NCBI GenBank assembly: GCA_963576565.1
Contig: OY755047.1
Coordinates: 30,355,351 to 30,419,350 of the forward strand
DNA length: 64,000 nucleotides
Direction: 5' to 3'
Source: Aspidapion aeneum
Taxonomy: Eukaryota; Arthropoda; Insecta; Coleoptera; Brentidae
Of this stretch, positions 33,239 through 45,262 are shown piece by piece (positions within the stretch are counted from its first letter, which is position 1; every line of letters starts with the position of its first letter). The position numbers and the translations under genes were made by a program. The notes under the pieces are model-generated. The model was not told the origin of the DNA, did not search any database, and worked only from the letters and a program-made list of their open reading frames with translations.

Positions 33239-34073
33239 CGCACAAACTTTTTTTTTCTAATTTATTTTTAGTTTTTAACACCATTTTTTTTTTCTTTACC
33301 CAAAGCTGTTTCTAGTTTTTGTTTATTTACTTACGGATCTTTTAGAATTTTTTTTTTTTTATTTTGCAATGTTTTCCTGTATTTTACGTCAAAACAATAA
33401 AATATGTGTTTGGAAATACATAAAAATAACATTACAGACTGCTATTTTTCAAATTTAAACGGAAATTAACAACAAATTTATTCAAAAATAATGACTTTGA
33501 TACTTTATAACTACACGGTCTCCTGTTTTTTAGAGATTTCAGGTATTTTTAGGTGATATAAAATAAATACGCCCACTCTAACTTGCTTGGCTTGATTTTC
33601 AAGAGAAGGTGATGATGATTTAAATGTTAGTGGGCCTTGCAGCTCTTCCACTGCGACCACCAGTGGGTCTATTATGTATTTGATTGATTTCTCACCACAT
33701 GCCTAGTCGTCCAAAAAGACTAGCTATCAGTTGGGCTCTGTTCAGATCTTCTGAACCAAGCTGAGGTTTACCGAAAGTGTTCTGACGTAAACGTGAAATA
33801 GCCGGACATTCGCATTATTGTTTCTGAAGCTACGGGAGTTTTTTAAAAGTCGGTTTTATAAATTTTTTATTTATTAAAATCACATTTTGGTGTTGGTTGC
33901 TTAATTTTTTTTTTTTTTTTTAATAATATATCTGTTAAAGTGAATTTTATGTCACTTTTAGCTTTTGAGATATAATATAAAATAGGTATTTTTTTGAAAT
34001 GACCCTCCTTTTATTAGATTTTAAAAATCAGTGTAAAATTTCGCTTAAAATGACGTATCACACTAAATATTTA
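33239..34073. other. Spacer, little recognisable
   Basis: AT-rich with poly-T runs. 33600-33840 is less AT-rich (GCGACCACCAGTGGGTC) and may be a LINE relic, but no frame is convincing. No gene. Confidence 0.4.
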
Positions 34074-34400
34074 TTAGCTCACACACATACTATAACTATA
34101 GTAGTGTGAGCTATGGTAATCGTGTCAAAAATAAGAAAAAAATTGCTACGATTTCAAAAAAAATCACATATCTTTGCGATTTTGAAACTTTGTCGTGTCG
34201 TCTTTATGTCTCTCTCTAACGACCAACGCGCATAACCCAAACAGTGCTTGCCCGATTGATAAAATTTAGTACCTGGGTTGGGTTTTGACTCTAGATGGTG
34301 GTCCCATTTAAAAATGAATAAAATCCACCGAACAAAAGCCAAAAAAAGTGTAGGGGTAGACTAGTGTGAGCTTAGGGGCCCATAAATTGGCAGAGTACTT
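34074..34400. repeat. Short copy of the 16222-16975 repeat
   Basis: Shares the palindromic AGCTCACAC..GTGTGAGCT start, the CGACCAAC[C/G]CGCATAAC block, GGTCCCATTTAAAAATGAA, AAATCCACCGAAC and the end AGTGTGAGCTTAGG. It lacks the (CTGT)n tract and the three 117-bp tandem units. Confidence 0.8.
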
Positions 34401-35606
34401 TTTTTATTTATGATTTTTTTATGGACTTGGATAACAAACATTTTTGAAACAAAATTTATAGCCTCCTGCCAAAATGCAGACTTTCTAAAAATCCCTCGTA
34501 GCTTAAAATCGGCTTGTTATATCTCACCTAGAAATACCAGAAGTTTCCCAAAAGCATCGTTGTTTTTTTTTTAGAAAATAAGTAATTCTTTACCAGTTTG
34601 TTTTTTTAAAAGCCAATAATTCTAAAAGGTCTATTTTTTTGTTAGTTTTAATGAAAACCTCCAAAACTACCTCAAATATACCCTCTAATATTAATTAAAG
34701 ATTTAGTTTTTAGTACGAATTTTTGTCCTAATACCATTTAAGTTATTTTTTAGATAATTAGTTATTATTTTGGTTTGATATCCATTAAGTTAATGTTTGT
34801 TCGTCCTTTTTTAAGAATTAAGAAGCAGTTACTTTTTATTAGGTACCCAATTGTTGAATGAACATCTGATATCCTTTATTAGTTTTTTTTAATTATATAA
34901 AGGAAGTCGGCGGGATTACTTTTAATTAAAAACTATACAGAGTGTTTTCTAAGTACATGCAAACATTAATGAAGTATTTTTGGTATTTTAAAAACATAAT
35001 GACATTTATTTTCACACTTTTGTTCTTAAGGTTTTTAATTTTTTTAAACTTTTAAATCTTATTATTATTAGAATTTGGCATATGTTTGACCACCAAAATT
35101 TTTTAAAATTTTCTGTTATTGAGAAAAGAAATCTGGGTATCTATTACAGAAATAAAAAAAGTAAAATGACTTTAATGTTGCTGTTTACTGGAATAATAAC
35201 ATTTTGTTTTTAAGGTATGTGCCGAATTTACTTTGTTTTGTTTTAATTTTAGCGAACGAGCCATCTGTGGTACTGTTTAAATTCTGTTGTGCTTTTTTAT
35301 TTGCTAATCAGTTTGGGGTTAAAATAATACATGTATATTTCTTAAACTATTTCCTTAAATTGTTTGCATTTACTAAGGAAATACGCTGTATAGTCCAACG
35401 TCGCGTTCCTGAGGCTTCTTTGTTATTTTTACCTACCTATCTATAAGTCTGATTTGGTGAGGCTGCTGTTATATTTTTTTAAGTAGCCACAGACGTTAAA
35501 TGTTTCAACTTTGTATTTTAAAAAATATTTTTGAAAGAACAATCCAATATGTAAAAAAAAAACAGCTTTATTGATCCCACTGTGTATTAAAATATATTAG
35601 GAATGG
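34401..35606. other. AT-rich spacer, no gene
   Basis: No frame with protein-like composition and no inverted repeat recognised. Confidence 0.4.
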
Positions 35607-36151
35607 TCCACAGTACACTGGTCTATTTTTTAAGTGACGAGTACAGGCTGAATTTTTGTTCATAGCTTTATTTTGTTGAGACCCTCAACTTTTTCTTCTA
35701 CAAATATTTTTGAAAGTGATTCCTAAACGCAGAAATCTTTTGAGCTTCGGACTGATTAAGCCAAGATTGCGATTTCGGAGACAATGATAGATACCATTTA
35801 CGTTCAAACACATTTTTTAAGCCACAGAAAAAATAACCGGTTACTAATTTTTTTCTTTTACTTTTTCATTACGAGATAAATAAATGAACAGTAAAAATTA
35901 GTAGCTGGCAGTTTCTTTTTCTGTGGCTTAGAAAATGCGTTTGAAAGTAAGTGGCAACATTGTCCCTAAAATCGCATGTTTGCATTTTTTAGGACGAAGC
36001 TCAAAAGATTTCTGCGCCCGCGCACTCTCTTAGGAATCATTTTCAAGAATTTTAGCAGACGACAAAGTTGGGCCTCTCGGCAAAATAAGACTATTTACAA
36101 AATTTTAGCCTGTTACTCATCATTTAATAAATAGACCGGTGTACTGTGGTC
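35607..36151. mobile_element. Palindromic foldback element
   Basis: CCACAGTACACTGGTCTATT at the left pairs with AATAGACCGGTGTACTGTGG at the right. Inner pairs include AGATTTCTGCG with CGCAGAAATCT, and AAGCCACAGAAAAA with TTTTTCTGTGGCTT. The arms are about 260 bp with a loop of about 30 bp near 35880. Confidence 0.85.
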
Positions 36152-37205
36152 TAGAACTCTAAAATTAAGTCAGCCTATACAAAATGAATATTGCAAAATA
36201 TTTCTTAATGTATGGGTAGTTAGTTTTCATGGTAAATATCAGTTTTTTCCCGCAGTGGATCACTATACTTTTGGTAATTTATTTTGTATGATTTCAGTAT
36301 GGGTGTTATATAAATGTATGGCCAAATTCCGAGGAATGCTTCATGCCTCTGTAATTTTAAAAAGAAAATTTTGTATAAACATTGGTGTCCAGAAATGCAT
36401 TATTAACAACTCATGAGTGGTGGCTTCATTGGAAAAAATATAAAAATTGTAAAAGTTTGTGGCGCTCATTTTTTTATCAAAAATATTGGGTAGGGTGACG
36501 CTACGGAACTTTAAAATTTTTTATCTAATTATGGCTGAATTAGCCTCTTCTTACTACAAACAGCACGGCCAAATCTCAACAAAACTGTCTAAAATATATT
36601 TATGAAAAACCGATTTTTCTTTAAAAGTTTGATATCCTAGATCCAAAAAAACTATGCATTTTCGGTCCCATGTGTATACGAACTTTGTTTTAGATTTAGA
36701 ATCACTTAAAGAAGCTCTCTTGGAGTTTGGTCACATACTTAAATAACACTAAGTATAGACCCTTTATTAGTTTTAAGCTTTTTTGGGGCGCTAGTGATTT
36801 TCCCGTTATTTTTTGAAATAGCCTTTAATTTTGGTGCGTTTAAAAGTACAGTTTTTCTAACGAAATTTTTAACGTATAAGTCTTAAAACTATTAGTGACA
36901 AAGAGTATTCATAAATTTATTAACAGGGATGTGTTTTAGACTATTTGCCGTTGCCAAATCTAAAAAAAAATATTGTGTTCATTTTCTGGTCAAATGCTTT
37001 TTACTTTTTTACCGAATTAAAAAAAAGTTCGAGTTTAACATTATCTATTTTAGATGGAGACTTTTTGATTATCCACCCTGTATATAAAATGTTAGAATTT
37101 CTGTACTTCAAAAACAAATACTCACGTGCAATATGAACCTGTTTTGATTACCACTTACATAGTTTATAAATTTTTACAGATTGTCCTAAAAAGTATAAAA
37201 GCTAA
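36152..37205. other. AT-rich spacer, no gene
   Basis: No recognisable feature. The small open frame at 36945-37136 has no supporting signal. Confidence 0.4.
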
Positions 37206-37207
37206 TA

Positions 37208-37352
37208 CAGGGTGTCCCAGCGACATCTTTTCGATTTATCTTAGAAACTACTATTGCTAGGATTTTGTAAAAAAATAATTTATAACAAACTCAATCCTCA
37301 AAAACTTATTATGTGTAAGTAAGCAGTTTCTATTTTAAATCCGGACACCCTG
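37208..37352. mobile_element. Small MITE, ACAGGGTGTCC ends
   Basis: CAGGGTGTCC at the left and GGACACCCTG at the right, flanked by TA, 145 bp. Short Tc1/mariner-like MITE. Confidence 0.7.
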
Positions 37353-37771
37353 TAAATTTCTTGTTTTTTTGCATTGCCAAATTATTCAGGATGTTTTTTG
37401 TAGATTTGTAGTTTATTTTTATAACGCTGCCCTGTTATGATTTTTTTATTGTGGATCTAGGAGTCTAATATAGAAGAGACAAAAACCCTATATCAAAATT
37501 GAATAATATTTATTATCTTTCCCTTTTTTTTTACCCATCAAAAATTGTGGCTTGTGTGAGGAGGGATTAACCACCGACGCCGTACTTTTTTTCTTATGGT
37601 ATTTTTGGCCAATTTTATTAAATTGGATGTATGGTTTTTTTCTGTACTGTTCGAAGAAGATCCAAATGTACAGGGTTTTTTAATTAAATGCGCATCCCTC
37701 TAAATTTTTTTATATTTATCTTCGAAAAACAAAAAAGTTTTGTAAAATATAATCCTTTTTTTTATTTTGTG

Positions 37772-38049
37772 CATAACTGCATACGATAGTTATGAGTATT
37801 ATGCTTTAGCATTTTTGCTTCCTGAATCTAAAAATATTTTATCTAAAGGATAATAAAACGGACATACTGCATACGATAATACTCCAAATAAAAATTCCTT
37901 TTATTTTGAAGGAAATAGTATGATTATTTTTATTTGGAATATTATCGTATGCAGTATGCCCGTTTCATTATCCTTTAAATAAGATATTTTTAGATTCAGG
38001 AAGCAAAAATGCTAAAGCATAATACTCATAACTATCGTATGCAGTTATG
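37772..38049. mobile_element. Near-perfect palindrome of 278 bp
   Basis: CATAACTGCATACGATAGTT continues as one arm to about 37895 and reads back to AACTATCGTATGCAGTTATG at 38030-38049. TACTGCATACGATAATA is repeated in both arms. Only a few mismatches, so recent or maintained. Confidence 0.85.
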
Positions 38050-38358
38050 TAGTAGAAAAATCTGTCTCATTTCTATATAAAGGTAAAAGGGATAAGTGTT
38101 TATTAAAAAGCAACCTGTACAAATGAAAAAGTTAAATATCAACAATATCCAATCCTTTCGATCATTAAGATTCAATCCACTGTAAGAAAACAATCTAAAA
38201 AAAATGCACACCATTTGATGTTCACTCTAAAGTTTAACATAGTTAAATGGATCTCGATTTAAGCTGCAATGCATGGCGTGCCGAAAATAATTTTTTTCTT
38301 GATCATCACACATGGTAACTTCAATAAAAGGCTAATTGAAAAAATCGGATTACAACCT

Positions 38359-38870
38359 ATATGCAGGGTGTACCAAATTCGACGTTTAAGGCTGATTTTG
38401 GGTATCTTGGAGGGAGATGGAAAAAATCTGACACACCACTTGAGAGCTTCAATTTTCAAAAGAAGCTTTTAATCTTAAAATTTTTGGAGCACTCGTCCCC
38501 TTCCAGGGGTAAAACTTTTATTTTAATTAAGTAAAGAGGGTCTGTAGTACTTTGAATGTCTCTTCAATGTAACCATGTAAAAATTTCGAAAATTACTATA
38601 GAGCGATAAAAAAAGCGTTTTTTTAAGAAAAATTTCGTTTTATTCAAGCAAACATTTTGCAATGACTTATTCTCAGGTATTTTATTTTTTTATCACCCTA
38701 TAGTGATTTTGGAGGCAAATATCTCAAAAATTAATCTTAAATTGTTTATATGGCGATGAAAATATTTAAGTCACCTTTACAACAACAACTCACTTTCTTT
38801 ATTTAAAAAACAGGGTTCAAATTTGCCCCTCAAAGGGGGTGCGTGCTATAAAATGTTTAAATTTGCACGA
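38359..38870. mobile_element. Foldback MITE related in layout to 3498-4100
   Basis: Left end TGCAGGGTGTACCAAATTCG. An internal arm pair includes CACTATAGGGTGATAAAAA read against TATAGAGCGATAAAAAAAGC. CCCTTCCAGGGG and CCTCAAAGGGGGTGCGTGCT mirror the interior of the 3498 element. The 66- and 67-codon frames at 38259-38472 are shadows of this repeat. Confidence 0.55.
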
Positions 38871-39417
38871 AGATAATCAAAACACCTCTATTATTACCCT
38901 TGAGTTAAAGCACCTCGGACCAAAGCTTGACACTCGATGTTTCCTAATGGGTATTTTAAGATCTGGCTTTAGTGATGCGACCTAGGTGTTTTGTGTAAAC
39001 GATTTTATTTTAGATGGGGTCTTGGACTAATACTTCGTTTACTGAAAGTAAAACTCAAAATTCAACAAATAAAATAATAACAAATTTGCGGCTTGAATCG
39101 AGAGCTACCCAATAGCTTTAAGTTGTCTGACTGGAATGTTTGAAAAAATAATATTGTTGTACCTCTATAAGGTTTGCAGGGTACACAGCAACATTTTCCA
39201 TATATGAACTAATAAAAGTATTGTATCTCTTTCTTAAAAATAAAAAGGGTTGCTAATTTATTCATAATTACATGTCGCTGTGTAAGCCCTGCTTGAGTGT
39301 GTATGATATATTTTTGTAAATTTGAACGTGAAATAAATTGGATTACCAAGTTATCAAAGTATTTTTTTGGGGGTTCAATTTAACTTTCAAGTGGGCGTAA
39401 ATAATGAACAAGATATA
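38871..39417. other. Spacer, no gene
   Basis: Loose similarity of 39000-39115 to 31080-31150. Otherwise nothing recognised. Confidence 0.4.
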
Positions 39418-39553
39418 CAGTCGAACCTCTCTAACTGGAACCTTTTAAGTGGTTCCTGCACTTTTTATATGTATTATAACCCTGTAATTCGAATTTCTAT
39501 AACTCGAACTGTTTTGTTTGTCCCTTTGAGTTCGAGTTATAGAGGTTCGACTG
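39418..39553. mobile_element. Tigger-like MITE, CAGTCGAACCTCT ends
   Basis: CAGTCGAACCTCTCTAACT at the left and AGTTATAGAGGTTCGACTG at the right are inverted. TA lies on both sides (39416-39417 and 39554-39555). 136 bp, non-coding. Such ends are common among pogo/Tigger MITEs. Confidence 0.9.
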
Positions 39554-39918
39554 TACTTCAAACCATTGTAGATGTAAACGCGTCTAAACGCAGCCTTCGT
39601 AAACTAACGAGCCACGAACCAGAAGAAACGGCAACACAGCGTAGAGGCCAGTCATTTTCGTCCACGTGCGTCGCCCACCACGCTAGTTACTGGTCGTTTC
39701 CGCGCAGATAATGTTTTTTTTAACTTTTAGTATATTTCAAATCGCGTTACCAAATAAAACAACTGTTCTGGTTTTAGTGAGATGTGTGGTGAACTTAAAA
39801 TTATATTACCTACTTAATAAAAGCTGTGTAAAAAAGACTTTTTGTACACCGGTAATAAGTGAGGTTAGATGTTTGTTTTTGTTTGGAATTTTTGGTCTGT
39901 TTTTTTTAAATTTTAAAC

Positions 39919-40304
39919 ATGCCGCGAAAGTGTTGGGTACCCGGTTGCAAAAGTAACGATGCATCTATGATTAATGACGAGGGTCACGAAACAACCTTTA
40001 GCTTCCCAAAAGAAAATGACCTAAAAAATGCTTGGCTTCAGGCCATACACAGAGAAGATTATGTTGTGACTGCATCTTCAGTGGTTTGTTGGAAACATTT
40101 TGACATAAGTGACGTTGTTAGAACCGAGATAATTAGGGATAAAGAGGGAATACAAAAGGAGGTGCCACTAACATTCCCTAAGTTAAACAATGAGGCAATA
40201 GCTCAGCTATTTGAATCTCAACCCGAGTATATGTCAAACCCCAAACCTCCAGTAAGAGAAAATCCTGACGACAGGCGAAAAAAAATTGAAGAAAGGGAGG
40301 GTAT
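39919..40304 (+). CDS. THAP-domain protein, truncated (P-like transposase N-terminus)
   Basis: ATG opens MPRKCWVPGCKSN. The THAP C2CH zinc site is visible as C5-x4-C10, then C-x2-H in VVCWKHFD, ending in VPLTFPKL in place of the AVPTIF box. SFPKENDLKNAWLQAIHRED fits the FPxD..xxxW core. THAP domains bind DNA and open P-element transposases and their host derivatives. After about residue 128 (EEREG) the frame enters LINE sequence and stops, so the catalytic part is gone. Intact splice donors could exist, but none was convincing. Confidence 0.85.
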
Positions 40305-40309
40305 GGAAA

Positions 40310-41110
40310 TATATATAAATATATATTGCGTTTATAGACTTCGAAAAAGCTTTCGATAGCATTGAGTAAAAGATCTTTAATTAATAGCCAAATAGATCAC
40401 AGATATACAGACTTAATAGCCAATATATATAGTGAAGCAACAACATTAATCAAAATCCACAGAGGAACCAAGCCAATCCGCATAAGAAGAGGTGTCAGCG
40501 TGACACAATATTCCCTAAATTATTTAACCAGGCCCTAGAAGATGTTTTTAAAAGCTTAGATTGGGAAGAAATAGGCATCAAAGTAAACTGACAATTCTGA
40601 ACCACCAAGATATGCTGATAATATCAATCAATATAAAAGCAAATAGAACAAGTAGAGGAATATATAGGACCTGGGACAAATTATTAAACTGAAAAAAGAA
40701 AAGCAAACAGCTGAAATCAAGAGACGAGTAAGATTGGCCTGAGCAGCATTCGGTAAATTAAGCAACATATTAAGAAATAAAAAATATCCTCAGTACCTCA
40801 AAACGGAAGTGTATAACCAGTGTATCATTCCTGTACTTACCTATGAATCCCAGACCTGGACACTTACAAAATCAAACATGGATAAGGTAACAAAAGCCCA
40901 AAGATCAATGGAAAGACAAATGTTACATGTAAAGCTAACAGGTAGAAAAAGGAATAAATTGATAAGAAATAAAACAAAAGTAAGGGATGTCAGAGCAGAA
41001 GTAGCAAAATTAAAATGGAAATTTGCCAGTCATATTATCAGACAGAAAGACGATTGATTGAACAAATGTATTGTAAACTGGAGAACTTGGCCAAAGATGG
41101 ATTGACGAAG
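40310..41110 (+). pseudogene. LINE reverse-transcriptase fragment inside the P-like element
   Basis: Reads IAFIDFEKAFDSIE (motif A), then after frame changes IKIHRGTKPIRIRRGVSV, PPRYADNI (YADD box decayed to YADN), then PVLTYESQTWTLTKSNMDK and KLKWKFASHIIRQKDD, the C-terminal part. It has several stops and shifts. It resembles the RTE-like family seen at 18555-19888 in its tail. Confidence 0.75.
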
Positions 41111-41664
41111 GCTAAATAGAATAGATAGAAAAAAAGGTAAGTTCATTTAAAGTTTAAATTAACATGTTACCACTGAAACTAGATTCATAGTTCTGTAAAG
41201 TAAGCAGTCAGACATAAGAAACTATGCCACCAACATCCTGTTGTTCAAACTTGACAGTAATAACTTAGCAGTAAGAAAGGAACCATTTTTAATTCTTACT
41301 GCTCACTTCATACTGCTTACTTCATGGTACTATGAATCGAACTTTAGGGTTGTTCTCACAAATTGTGTTTTTAAAGTAATTTCTCTTCTGTTTATTCCAG
41401 GTTTTGTTACATATTTTTTAACATGATTAATGGCCACTGATATTTATTTCCAAATGTTTTGTTTGTTTTAAAAATTAAATATAACACGCCTAAACACAGT
41501 TTATTAGTTTTTACAAAAAAAAAATACAAAATCGCCAAACTACAATCAAAACAAATAGCAGATGTTTATATCTCCCATGTATATATCGGCCCACCAGCCG
41601 GTCAATTTGCGATGTTGCCTTTTCTGGTTCGTGGCTCGTTAGTTTACGAAGGCTGCGGTCTAAA

Positions 41665-41878
41665 TTGTTCTTGGGTGGCGCCATCTATCTTTCGATGATA
41701 GCGTATTATTTGTTAGATGATCCGTAGCAGAAACCTATATTATACTCGTTTCTGTCCGTAGTATTAGCTGATCCGTGGTATTAGTGTCTTTGCGGTTTTA
41801 GTTCGCATATTTCCGAATAGATGGCCCCAAAATGTGGTTTCATTGTTTGCGTATAGATGGCGCTCGGTAGCGTTAACC
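41665..41878. other. Spacer between the P-like element and the large palindrome
   Basis: AGATGGC occurs twice (in ATAGATGGCCCC and ATAGATGGCGCTC). No other feature. Confidence 0.4.
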
Positions 41879-43110
41879 AAGGCCAACACAAAAATAGAGG
41901 CCACGACCCTGAAAAAATCAGCTGTTCTCCCGGGCTGAATTTTACATTGGGTCTTATGGGAGGTCAGACGTTTTTTTATGATATTTTCAAAATGGCACTA
42001 CAGATTTCCGCAAAATTTCAGTGAAATATTCTCAGACATCATCCCGATATTCCACCAAAGGTTTGTAAGGAAGCAACATGATTAAAAGGTTAAAATCTTC
42101 AAGATTTAGCATTCCTTATTTTAAATTCAAATTACCCGCCATGTACCACATGCCAACTGTTATATTTGACATGTATTTGACTTTATCATATGTGATTGTC
42201 ACATTCGCTTCTGCTTTAAACTTAATTTTTGTGTGAGCTAATGAAGCGGCTATGAAAAATTAGGGCTTACTATACATTTAAAAAAAATTGTTCTGCCAGA
42301 ATAAAGTAAAAACAATCTCAAAAACGGCTTTATTTAACAAAAAATCAAATATCCATGAACCGTCATTCCAACTTCAAAATTTTAAAGACAATCAGCTGTG
42401 TCGTAACGTGACCATCAAAAAAAAATCAGCCCCGGATGTGACGTCAACAAAGTGGAGGATCGTGGCCCGTCCATTTTGATAGCCCTGCGTTAACTTTAAA
42501 CAGGGCTATCAAAATGGACGGGCCACGATCCTCCACTTTGTTGACGTCACATCCGGGGCTGATTTTCTTTTGATGGTCACGTTACGACACAGCTGATTGT
42601 CTTTAAAATATTGAAGTTGGAATGACGGTTCATGAATATTTGATTTTTTTTTAAATAAAGCCGTTTTTGAGATTGTTTTTACTTTATTCTGGCAGAACAA
42701 TTTTTTTTTGATGTATAGTAATCCTTAATTTTTCATAGCCGCTTCATTAGCTCACACAAAAATTTAGTTTAAAGCAGAAGCGAATTTGACAATCACAGAT
42801 GACAAAGTCAAATACATGTCAAATATAACAGTTGGCATGTGGTACATGGCGGGTAATTTGAATTAAAAATAAAGAATGCTAAATCTTGAAGATTTTAACC
42901 TTTTAATCATGTTGCTTCCTTACAAACCTTTGGTGGAATATCGGGATGGTGTCTGAGAATATTTCACTGAAATTTTGCGGAAATCTGTAGTGCCATTTTA
43001 AAAATATCATAAAAAAACGTCTGACCTCCCATAAGACCCAATGTAAAATTCAGCCCCGGGAGAACAGCTGATTTTTTCAGGGTCGTGGCCTCTATTTTTA
43101 TGTTGGTCTT
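41879..43110. mobile_element. 1.2-kb near-perfect palindrome (foldback)
   Basis: The left arm 41879-42487 and right arm 42501-43110 are inverted copies of about 609 bp each, separated by only 13 bases. Pairs include GGCCACGACCCTGAAAAAAT with ATTTTTTCAGGGTCGTGGCC at the outside and GGCCCGTCCATTTTGATAGC with GCTATCAAAATGGACGGGCC at the centre. Differences are scattered single bases and small indels. Two mirror-image 63-codon frames are a consequence. No transposase, and no clear target duplication found. Confidence 0.95.
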
Positions 43111-44469
43111 GCTTTAAATTAAATCTTATTTCTTATGTAAATGACAGATAAGGTAGCTCAATGTTGCCAACCGTAAATTAAAAGGGGTCGTTCAAAAACC
43201 AAGCTACACGGGTCTATGTCTATCATCAGTGTTCGCGGGCAAAACGTTTCAGAAAAATCGAAAAAAAAATCTAATTATAGCTATTAAAGTTCGACTATAT
43301 TTTTATATTTTATTGATTGTCTTTATAGAGAATGTTCTATAACTAGGGTTTCCAGACCCCACGATTTAGGCGTGATTATGACGCTTTTTTACTTGCTGCC
43401 ATGTGCCACTCCAAAGTATACACAATTGCCAGGCATTTTATATTTAGTTTAAATTCAGAGGATAGTTAGGAAAACGCAATAATAATTTAACAAATGAATC
43501 TGCAATCCTACCTAGATATAACGTATCGGCAAAACTGCAAGGGGTGATTACTAATGTTGTCATTGGAGAGATATACGATACGATAAAGCTACCGGGTGTT
43601 AAACATAGGCGCGTAGCACTAAGTGGCACTAAGTGGAGACACAAATATTCATATATTAGAAGATAAGTTAACAAACCATTGCACAGAATATTTAAATTGT
43701 CTACATCAGCAGGGCTATATTAGTCAAATAAACACATACACACGCATGGTAGGGGAGGCCAAAAGTTGCATAGATCATTTCTTTCTTAAAAACAATAACA
43801 GAAAAATAAGCTCAAAATCATATGTCATAAAAAGTGGTTTAACAGACCACTTTCCAATAGTACTTAGCTTAAAATTTAATGACAAAATAGTGCCAAATCA
43901 AAAACAACAAGTAAAACAACATATAATTGATTACACTAAAATTGCAAAGCACTTATAAAATTGTACTTGGGAAAACATACCTAAATCTAATAATACAGAA
44001 ATGTGCCTAAAAATTTTCACTAAAGAGTTAACATCAATAATTGAGAAATTTACTAGCTTCAAAACAAGAACTTTTATTAATAAAAAAAAAACAATGGATA
44101 ACTTCAGGAATTATTAAAGCTATAAAAACCCGTGACAAACTAAAAAAAAGACACACTTAGAGACCCATTAAATAATTTTGTTTTAAATAAATTTAGAAAT
44201 TATAGAAACCTACTAACCAAAATAATAAAAAAAAGCAAAATATTCTTACTACAAAACTAAATTAAACAATAACACAAATAATATAAAAAAAAGTTTGGGA
44301 GATAGTAAAAGAAGCCTCAAACGAAACTGTAGAAAGGAACACAATCAACTCACTTATTGAAAATAACAATGAAATCAATGATAGCAAAAAGATTTCAAAT
44401 ATATTTTTAGAATATTACACAAATATGGGAAAGAACCGAGGGGTCATCAGCTTTCAACAGTACTGTACA

Positions 44470-44757
44470 AATTTCACAACAGGACCCGACAGTACCACAA
44501 CAGGATCCAACAGTACTCGACAGTACCCAACAGTACTCGACAGTACCACGACAGGACCCAACAGTACTCGACAGTACCCAACAGTACTCGACAGGACCCA
44601 ACAGTACACGACAGGACGCAACAGTACCCAACAGTACACGACAGTACCCAACAGTACACGACAGGACCCAACAGTACTCGACAGTACCCAACAGTACACG
44701 ACAGGACGTAACAGTACGATAGAAGCCAACAGTACACGACAGTACTCGACACAACCG
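44470..44757. repeat. Decanucleotide minisatellite, left block
   Basis: Built from about 28 variants of a 10-base unit, YRACAGTACY / CGACAGGACC (for example CAACAGTACT CGACAGTACC). 10 is not a multiple of 3, so all frames run open and give repetitive Cys/Val/Tyr/Leu or Ser/Thr/Gln peptides that are not real proteins. Confidence 0.95.
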
Positions 44758-44788
44758 TCTAACCCGGAACAGTGGCGTAGATGCGAAA

Positions 44789-45070
44789 AGACAGGATGAC
44801 CTTTTTTTTTTTTTTGGTCGCAAGATTTGTGAGTGCGGTGCGGTTCCCCAAAGATGATGAGCTTTTTTTTTTTTTTTTTTTGATCGCAAGTTTTTTGAGT
44901 GCGCCCCAAGGTCCTATCTTCCTTCCCCAAACAGGATGACTTTGTATTTTTTTGGTCGCAACATTTGTGAGCGCGGCGCGGTTCCCCAAAGATGATGAGC
45001 TTTTTTTTTTTTTTTTTTGCTCGCATGTTTTTTGAGGGCGCGCTTTGCCCTTGTCGGACCCCCCAAGGCA
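44789..45070 (-). repeat. Four tandem A-tailed SINE-like units
   Basis: Read on the minus strand, four short units of about 45-60 bases each end in a poly-A of 8-19: CTCATCATCTTTGGGGAACC..CTTGCGACC(A)n alternates with GTCATCCTGTTTGGGGAAGG..CTTGCGATC(A)n. Two subtypes alternate, in the order a-b-a-b'. The shared TTTGGGGAA and CTTGCGA segments show one origin. Tandem A-tailed units nested inside a minisatellite are unusual. Confidence 0.8.
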
Positions 45071-45072
45071 CG

Positions 45073-45262
45073 ACGACAGTACTCAACAGGACCCAACAGT
45101 ACTCGACAGTACACCGACAGGACCCAACAGTACTCGACAATACACGACAGTACCCAACAGTACACCGGACCCAACAGTACTCGACAATACACGACAGTAC
45201 CCAACAGTACTCGACAGTACCCAACAGTACTCAACAGGACCCAACAGTACACGTCAGGACCC
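45073..45262. repeat. Decanucleotide minisatellite, right block
   Basis: Same 10-base unit family as 44470-44757, about 18 variants in the same orientation, resuming after the A-tailed units. This suggests the A-tailed block was inserted into, or amplified with, one minisatellite. Confidence 0.95.

Larger units (their letters stand above)
39589..41657 (+). mobile_element. P/THAP-like DNA transposon, disrupted
   Basis: Inverted ends of about 45 bp: CGCAGCCTTCGTAAACTAAC.. at 39589 mirrors ..GTTAGTTTACGAAGGCTGCG ending at 41657, continuing through GAGCCACGAACCAGAA. GTCTAAA is repeated directly on both flanks (39582-39588 and 41658-41664). The only coding remnant of its own is a THAP exon. A LINE fragment has replaced or invaded the centre (about 40310-41110). 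THAP plus terminal repeats suggests the P superfamily, whose target duplications are 8 bp; only 7 match here. Confidence 0.8.

Noticed and set aside
38259..38472. Paired 66/67-codon frames on both strands
   Set aside because: Complementary shadows within a MITE.
42288..42700. Two 63-codon frames with nearly the same protein on opposite strands
   Set aside because: They mirror each other because they lie in the two arms of the 1.2-kb palindrome; not a duplicated gene.
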